From Zygnema circumcarinatum (Eukaryota > Streptophyta > Zygnematophyceae > Zygnematales > Zygnemataceae), in the NCBI GenBank assembly GCA_037447605.1, contig CM074814.1, positions 389,125-422,842 on the forward strand: 33,718 nucleotides of DNA. Direction: 5' to 3'. Under the pieces are notes generated by a model, which made no database searches, was not told the origin of the DNA, and worked only from the letters and a program-made list of their open reading frames with translations. Below, one piece after another: positions 29,701 through 33,718 of this stretch (positions are counted from its first letter, which is position 1; each line of letters begins with the position of its first letter). Made by a program: the position numbers and the translations under genes.

Positions 29701-31170
29701 TCTCTCTCCCTTTCTTTTCCAAGCCTTAAATTACACCTTCCTCCTCTTTCCACCCTCCTCTCTTCTTTCCTCCCTGCTTTAGCTGATGTTTCTACATAGC
29801 GTAATCAGTAAGAAATTCCGTGGGGTGGACCTATATGGAGTCTAGTGCATTGCCCACCACTGTCTGAATTCAGATTCAGAGCTTCTCAAAAAAAAAGAAA
29901 GTTTGGAATCTCACGGTTTTCAATGTATCCGGGAATCTTGAAACACCACTTTCCAGGAATGTTCACGTTTGATTTGAGGGGCAGATCCTGTGCGCTGAAG
30001 TTTCTCAACAGCTCTACATAGTCGATAGCCATCCATTCATAAGTAACGAGATATCCGACTTCGTGGGAATCAATATCTGCATAAGAGAGAGGGAGAGGGA
30101 GAGGGAGAGGGAGAGGGAGAGGGAGAGGGAGAGGGAGAGGGAGAGGGAGAGGAGAGGGAGAGGGAGAGGGAGAGGGAGAGGGAGAGGGAGAGGGAGAGGG
30201 AGAGGGGGAGGGAGAGGGAGAGGGAGAGGGAGAGGGAGAGGGAGAGGAGAGGAGAGGGAGAGGGAGAGGGAGAGGGAGAGGGAGAGGGAGAGGGAGAGGT
30301 AGAGGGAGAGGGAGAGAGAGAGAGGGAGGGAGAGAGAGAGAGTTGGAGAGAGAGAGAGCTCAGAGAGAGCCTTCGGCCCTTTATACCACGCTGGCATTCC
30401 TTCATTCACTCCCACTTTTCACATTCTTTTCTAGAACACGAGGAATCGCTATTTACATTACATTGTTAGACACTGTCTCCAGTTCAAATTCTTGTACTTC
30501 AAAAGTTACTTTTGAGACAGTAAAGCAGCAGAAAGACAACATAGAAAGTTGAGAAGGTAGCGGAAGTGTAAAGAGGGTAAAGGCAGCACACCCCATTCTA
30601 AGCCGTCCTCGGGGTAGAGGAAGCAAAAGTATGTCAGTAGCGATGAAATAGAAGAGGACCATGCGAGCCACACTTGAAATGTGCTGCAACAGAACATTGT
30701 ATGCAATTGCAACAGTCTCTCTGTAAGAAATATTTTAAAAATAGACATATTTATAAGAGATCTTTGTAAGCATGTCCCCATGATGCTCACACATAAGGCA
30801 ACACTCAAGTTCAAAAGTTAAAGTTAAGTTAAAGTTTCAGGTTCATGCTGCCACGAATGAGTTAGCAACCAAAGAAAAGAAGGCACAGGGGAGTTCTACC
30901 TTCCTGTTCTAACAAAGGGAGCTGTTTACTGTTTACTCACTTGTATTTGTTTCCCACATCAATGTAGGATTGAACATCGATGTAGGATGCCACAAAGCCT
31001 GCATCGGGTTGAAAACTTTGAGCATGGGGGTCTGTTGGAAATGTTTCCTTCACATCTTGCGCGAGATAGGAGAGGTCCTCCGCTCTGGTCAGCGCCCTGT
31101 AATACACGTTGCCTCCTCTCCAAATGTCTGGGGGAGAGCATGTGAGGAAAGTTTGGGCACGGAGAAGAGA

Positions 31171-31237
<67 letters not shown>

Positions 31238-32331
31238 AAAATAGAGGGAGAGAGAAAGAGAGAGAGTGAGAGAAAGAGAGAGAGTGCGAGAGAGAGGGAG
31301 AAAAATAGAGGGAGAGAGAAAGAGAGAGAGAGAGGGAGAAAAATAGAGGGAGAGAGAAAGAGAGAGCGAGAGAAAGAGAGAGTGAGAGAAAGAGAGAAAG
31401 TGGGAGAGAGAGGGAGAAAAATAGAGGGAGAGACAAAGAGAGAGAGAGAGAGAGAATACACAGAGGAGTATGCTCAAGTACGGAGGGAAGGGAGAAAGTA
31501 GGAAAGTCACAAAGAAGGAAAATGAAAATAAGAGAAAGAGAGAGAAAGTTGAGCTGTTCGCAGAGGCAGGAGCAACTCTGCACTTACCTATGTTTGAAGA
31601 GAATGGGGAGATTCTGGCATATCTGCCATATCCTGTACTGTCCCTGTATGCAAAATATCTCCGCTTTTGTTTAAGAGCACATAAATCATGCAAGTCCTCA
31701 GAAAACTTGAGGAACCATTTTTTTTTTTTTTTTTACGTTCGATATCAACGCTCTTTCCCTTTTGAAATATGATGAAGTCGATTCATCACAATTTACATCA
31801 CTCGAAGGAATTTGGCATTTTCACATTGAAACCTTGTTTTTACACTTGGACAAAGCGACAAGTGGGAAGGAGGAAGGCGAGAGTGGAAGAAAGGGGGAGG
31901 GTGGAGAGAGAGAGAGAAAGACATACGATAAAATGAAGGAGAATGGAGAGACGGGGATGAAACGGAGTTGACGCACGAGAATGAAGAGAGAGAGAGAGTG
32001 AGAGAGAGAGAGAGAGAAAGGAGAGAGAGAGGGAGAGCGAGAGAGAGGAGAAAGGGAGGGGGGAGGGAGAACGAACTCACATGAAAAACAAGCTTCCCTG
32101 ACTGCCCACAGAGATGGTTGAAAATGAGTTGTTGTAAAGGTCCACGGGCGATGGCAGAGGGAGGTACGGTGTGTCGCAGAACTGGCACACGGACATCGTG
32201 ACGTCACCGCTCTCAGAGCCGTACGGGAACAGGTCCTCATCGGTGAGCGAAGCTGCGGGAGGAGGGAGGGAGAGGAGGGAGAGGAGGAGGGGGACGAGGG
32301 GAAGGAGCGAAAGGAAGAGTCGCGGCGACAT
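25812..32331 (-). CDS. Gene F: secreted multidomain lectin (NIDO, fucolectin-like x2, legume-type lectin)
   Basis: Nine exons in order of translation: 32331-32081, 31643-31588, 31127-30941, 30683-30592, 30076-29915, 29185-28742, 28171-28064, 27576-27121, 26569-25812 (2514 nt, 837 aa, stop TGA). Residues 1-28 are a signal peptide ([18 protein letters not shown]). Residues about 32-249 form a NIDO domain as in nidogen and tectorin: [55 protein letters not shown]. Residues 250-397 form a fucolectin/F5-8C-type domain: [47 protein letters not shown]. Residues 398-433 are a proline linker and 434-585 a second fucolectin-like domain. Residues 586-837 form an L-type lectin: [36 protein letters not shown]. 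Every border from exon 5 to exon 9 is in phase 1. A carbohydrate-binding wall or mating-surface protein is inferred. Exon 4's donor (GTGTGC) is the weakest joint. Confidence 0.82.
27264..27325. repeat. 62-bp identical tract, copy in fucolectin-like domain 2
   Basis: Identical, base for base, to 28885-28946 in the exon of domain 1, with near-identity on both sides to the end of [12 protein letters not shown]. The 5' parts of the two exons are much more diverged. Confidence 0.92.
28183..28569. repeat. (GA)n then (GGGAGA)n in intron 6 of gene F
   Basis: Plus-strand purine repeat: GA dinucleotides to about 28285, then GGGAGA hexamers to about 28565. In the sense of gene F it is a CT tract ending about 12 bases from the acceptor of the proline-linker exon. 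Confidence 0.96.
28885..28946. repeat. 62-bp identical tract, copy in fucolectin-like domain 1
   Basis: Partner of 27264-27325. Intron sequence just downstream of both exons is also shared (GAATGCATCCCTCTGAAACAA at 27089 and 28709, CATAACCGGCATCAA at 27050 and 28664), so the duplicated unit included flanking intron. Confidence 0.92.
30084..30359. repeat. (GGGAGA)n repeat in intron 4 of gene F
   Basis: Plus-strand GGGAGA hexamers with a few GGAGAGGAGA interruptions. In the sense of gene F it is CCCTCT/CT, reaching within about 8 bases of the exon 5 acceptor TTATGCAG. Confidence 0.96.
31161..31455. repeat. GA-rich repeat with GAGAAAAATAGAGGGAGAGA period in intron 2 of gene F
   Basis: (GA)n followed by at least four copies of a higher-order unit containing GAAAAATAGAGGGAGAGA (about 31233, 31300, 31336, 31415), separated by GA spacers of different length. 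Pyrimidine-rich in the sense of gene F, upstream of the exon 3 acceptor. Confidence 0.9.
31897..32068. repeat. GA-rich repeat at the 5' end of intron 1 of gene F
   Basis: GAGAGA runs interrupted by about 70 bases of mixed sequence, on the donor side of intron 1 (31644-32080). In the sense of gene F this is CT-rich. Confidence 0.8.
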
Positions 32332-33011
32332 TGCTCCTAGGCACAACTCAAATTACAACTCTCCCTCCCTCTCTCTCTCTCCCTGTTTCTATCCTTCTCC
32401 CTCTCCCTCTCCCTCGCCCTCTCCCTCGCCCTCTGCCCTCTCCCTCGCCCTCTCCCTTTCCCTCCCTCTCCCGGAGTCGCTTAGACACTGCATGACAGCA
32501 GGGCAAGGCGAGCGGACGAGGGGGGTCCGTACAATCTTGCAGCGCCGAGTTGTAGAAAGTCAGCGCGGCCGAATCAGCAGGATCTCTGTACCGCCTCTGA
32601 TTGGCGTGAGGGAAGGTATGGGGTGTTCAACTATCCATTACTGTGGTGCGTTTGTACCGTGCTTTTCTGCCACGTCAGATACAAATATAATTTCGTTCTG
32701 TGATTGGTCGACTTGATATTTGGGGTGTGTCTTAGAACATTTGCAGCCAAAAGAGACAAAACTGTGCGTACGCATACGTCACCTGCTCGTACGCTTGTAC
32801 CTTTTACAATGGCGGCCCTCCTCTTGCTGTTTCGTGTTCCACAGTTCCGTAAACCGCAAATCCTTAACGCTAATTTGAGAACTGTGAACTACGACTGAGA
32901 CTGCAACTAAGACTGTCCAGCATAGAGAAGGAAGCCCTCCCTGCTTTATCCGGTTCCTCTTTTAGCCCTAATCTGAGGGTAGCCGCTCCCGGGCTCCCCC
33001 TCTCGCCCTCC
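32332..33011. promoter_or_regulatory. Divergent intergenic region between genes F and G
   Basis: About 680 bases separate the two start codons. It contains a (CCCTCG/CCCTCT)n tract at about 32398-32470, GATTGG (CCAAT-box complement) at about 32597 and 32701, and a CCCTAA motif near 32966. No clear TATA box was identified for either gene. Confidence 0.4.
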
Positions 33012-33419
33012 ATGGCGTCCCGCCCAGCCCTCCTCCCTCGCTCGCCCCCCTCCTCTCCCTCTCTCTCTCCCTCCCTCTCCCACCTCTCCCGCCATGGATG
33101 CCCCTTATCATATTCTTGCTCTCTCTCTCGCTCTCCCTCCTACCTCCCCTGCCCGCCACGTGGCTCACATTGCCAGCTGTCACCACTCCAGACTCCGCCA
33201 CGTGTCCTCCCCGCACGTGCCACATCCAGCCTCTCAGCCCGCCGCCATCTTTCTCCTTCAACGATTCCTCGGAGGGTTCAGAGCCGTCCTTCCCTCTTTT
33301 TTAGGGTTTTGAAAGCGCAGGGTTCAGAGGCAGTAGTATCTGCCCCCCCTTCAGGAACTGAGAGCGGGAAAGGTTCAGAAGACGAAGCCCTTAAGGAGCG
33401 GTTGGCTACATCTTTCGAA
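33012..33419 (+). CDS. Gene G: first exon of a probable plastid-targeted protein (partial)
   Basis: The start ATGGCG (context CTCCATGG) opens a Ser/Arg/Pro-rich N-terminus almost free of acidic residues for about 100 residues (MASRPALLPRSPPSSPSLSP, RATSSLSARRHLS, RRVQSRPS). This is typical of a plastid transit peptide. A more acidic mature-like part follows (GTESGKGSEDEALKERLATS). A good donor GTGAGT at 33420 would end the exon in phase 0 after 136 codons; the rest lies beyond the right edge or in the AT/CCCTAA-rich sequence that follows. No family recognised. G-box cores (33160, 33199, 33213) lie inside the frame, so the true start could be later, but no better start is seen. Confidence 0.45.
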
Positions 33420-33718
33420 GTGAGTCCAAAGGCCAGCGAATTGACGAGAAGATTTTTTTTTTGCCCTAATTTCATATTTCATCCTTAATTTCGAATTTCC
33501 CACCCTATCTCTGAATTGTAACCTAACCCTAATTCTCTCTGCTATCCTCTATTTTGAACTATACCCTAATTTAAGCTCTTATTTCAACCCTTACCTTTCG
33601 GTATTGTCCCTTCTTCTTAAGCCAAAAACTTGAAACCCTTCAATATCCTCCTCCTCTGCCCTATCTCCCCCCTCCCTCTCCCGCTCCCTCTCCCTCTCCC
33701 TCTCCCACTCCCTCTCCC
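33420..33718. other. Probable intron 1 of gene G, to the window end
   Basis: Begins with GTGAGT, is AT-rich with several CCCTAA/CCTAATT words, and ends in a CCCTCT repeat. No further exon seen. Confidence 0.35.

Overview
The window looks like nuclear DNA of a streptophyte green alga, perhaps a zygnematophyte of the Closterium kind. This is an inference from intron-rich genes with GT-AG splice sites, extracellular proteins with hydroxyproline-type SPPPP linkers, plant-style G-boxes (CACGTG), a likely plastid transit peptide at the right end, and an extreme load of GA/CT microsatellites. No species assignment can be made from the sequence alone. I built the exon models by hand, requiring reading-frame continuity, GT/AG sites and agreement between paralogues.

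Layout from left to right. (1) Gene A (minus, 96-1304, cut by the left edge) is a secreted right-handed beta-helix protein. (2) Gene C (plus, 3875-5888) is a secreted protein with a propeller-like head, a proline-rich linker and a C-terminal PAN/Apple domain. (3) A relic of a glyoxylate/succinic-semialdehyde reductase-type gene (minus, 6660-7013). (4) Gene D (plus, 8182-14248, eight exons, 1288 aa) is a ubiquitin-specific protease of the USP36/USP42/plant UBP23 type, with about 785 bp of GGGAGG repeat in intron 2. (5) Gene B (minus, 15632-19033, eight exons, 590 aa) is a full paralogue of A. (6) Gene E (plus, 20384-23038, 672 aa) is a full paralogue of C. (7) A weak candidate His/Gly-rich gene (minus, 24214-24690). 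(8) Gene F (minus, 25812-32331, nine exons, 837 aa) is a secreted multidomain lectin: NIDO, fucolectin-like domain, proline linker, second fucolectin-like domain, legume-type lectin. (9) The first exon of gene G (plus, 33012-33419), probably plastid-targeted.

The main organisational result is that the head-to-head pair [beta-helix gene, propeller-PAN gene] occurs twice (A/C and B/E), on either side of the protease gene. Short motifs of the divergent intergenic region are kept in order and orientation. Together with gene F the window is a small cluster for secreted carbohydrate-related or wall proteins: beta-helix, PAN, fucolectin, L-lectin and SPPPP modules. Three of these genes carry proline-rich linkers bounded by phase-1 introns. 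The purine/pyrimidine repeats mostly lie in introns, often with the pyrimidine strand as the sense strand close to the 3' splice site. A 10-N assembly gap at 16252-16261 lies in one of them.
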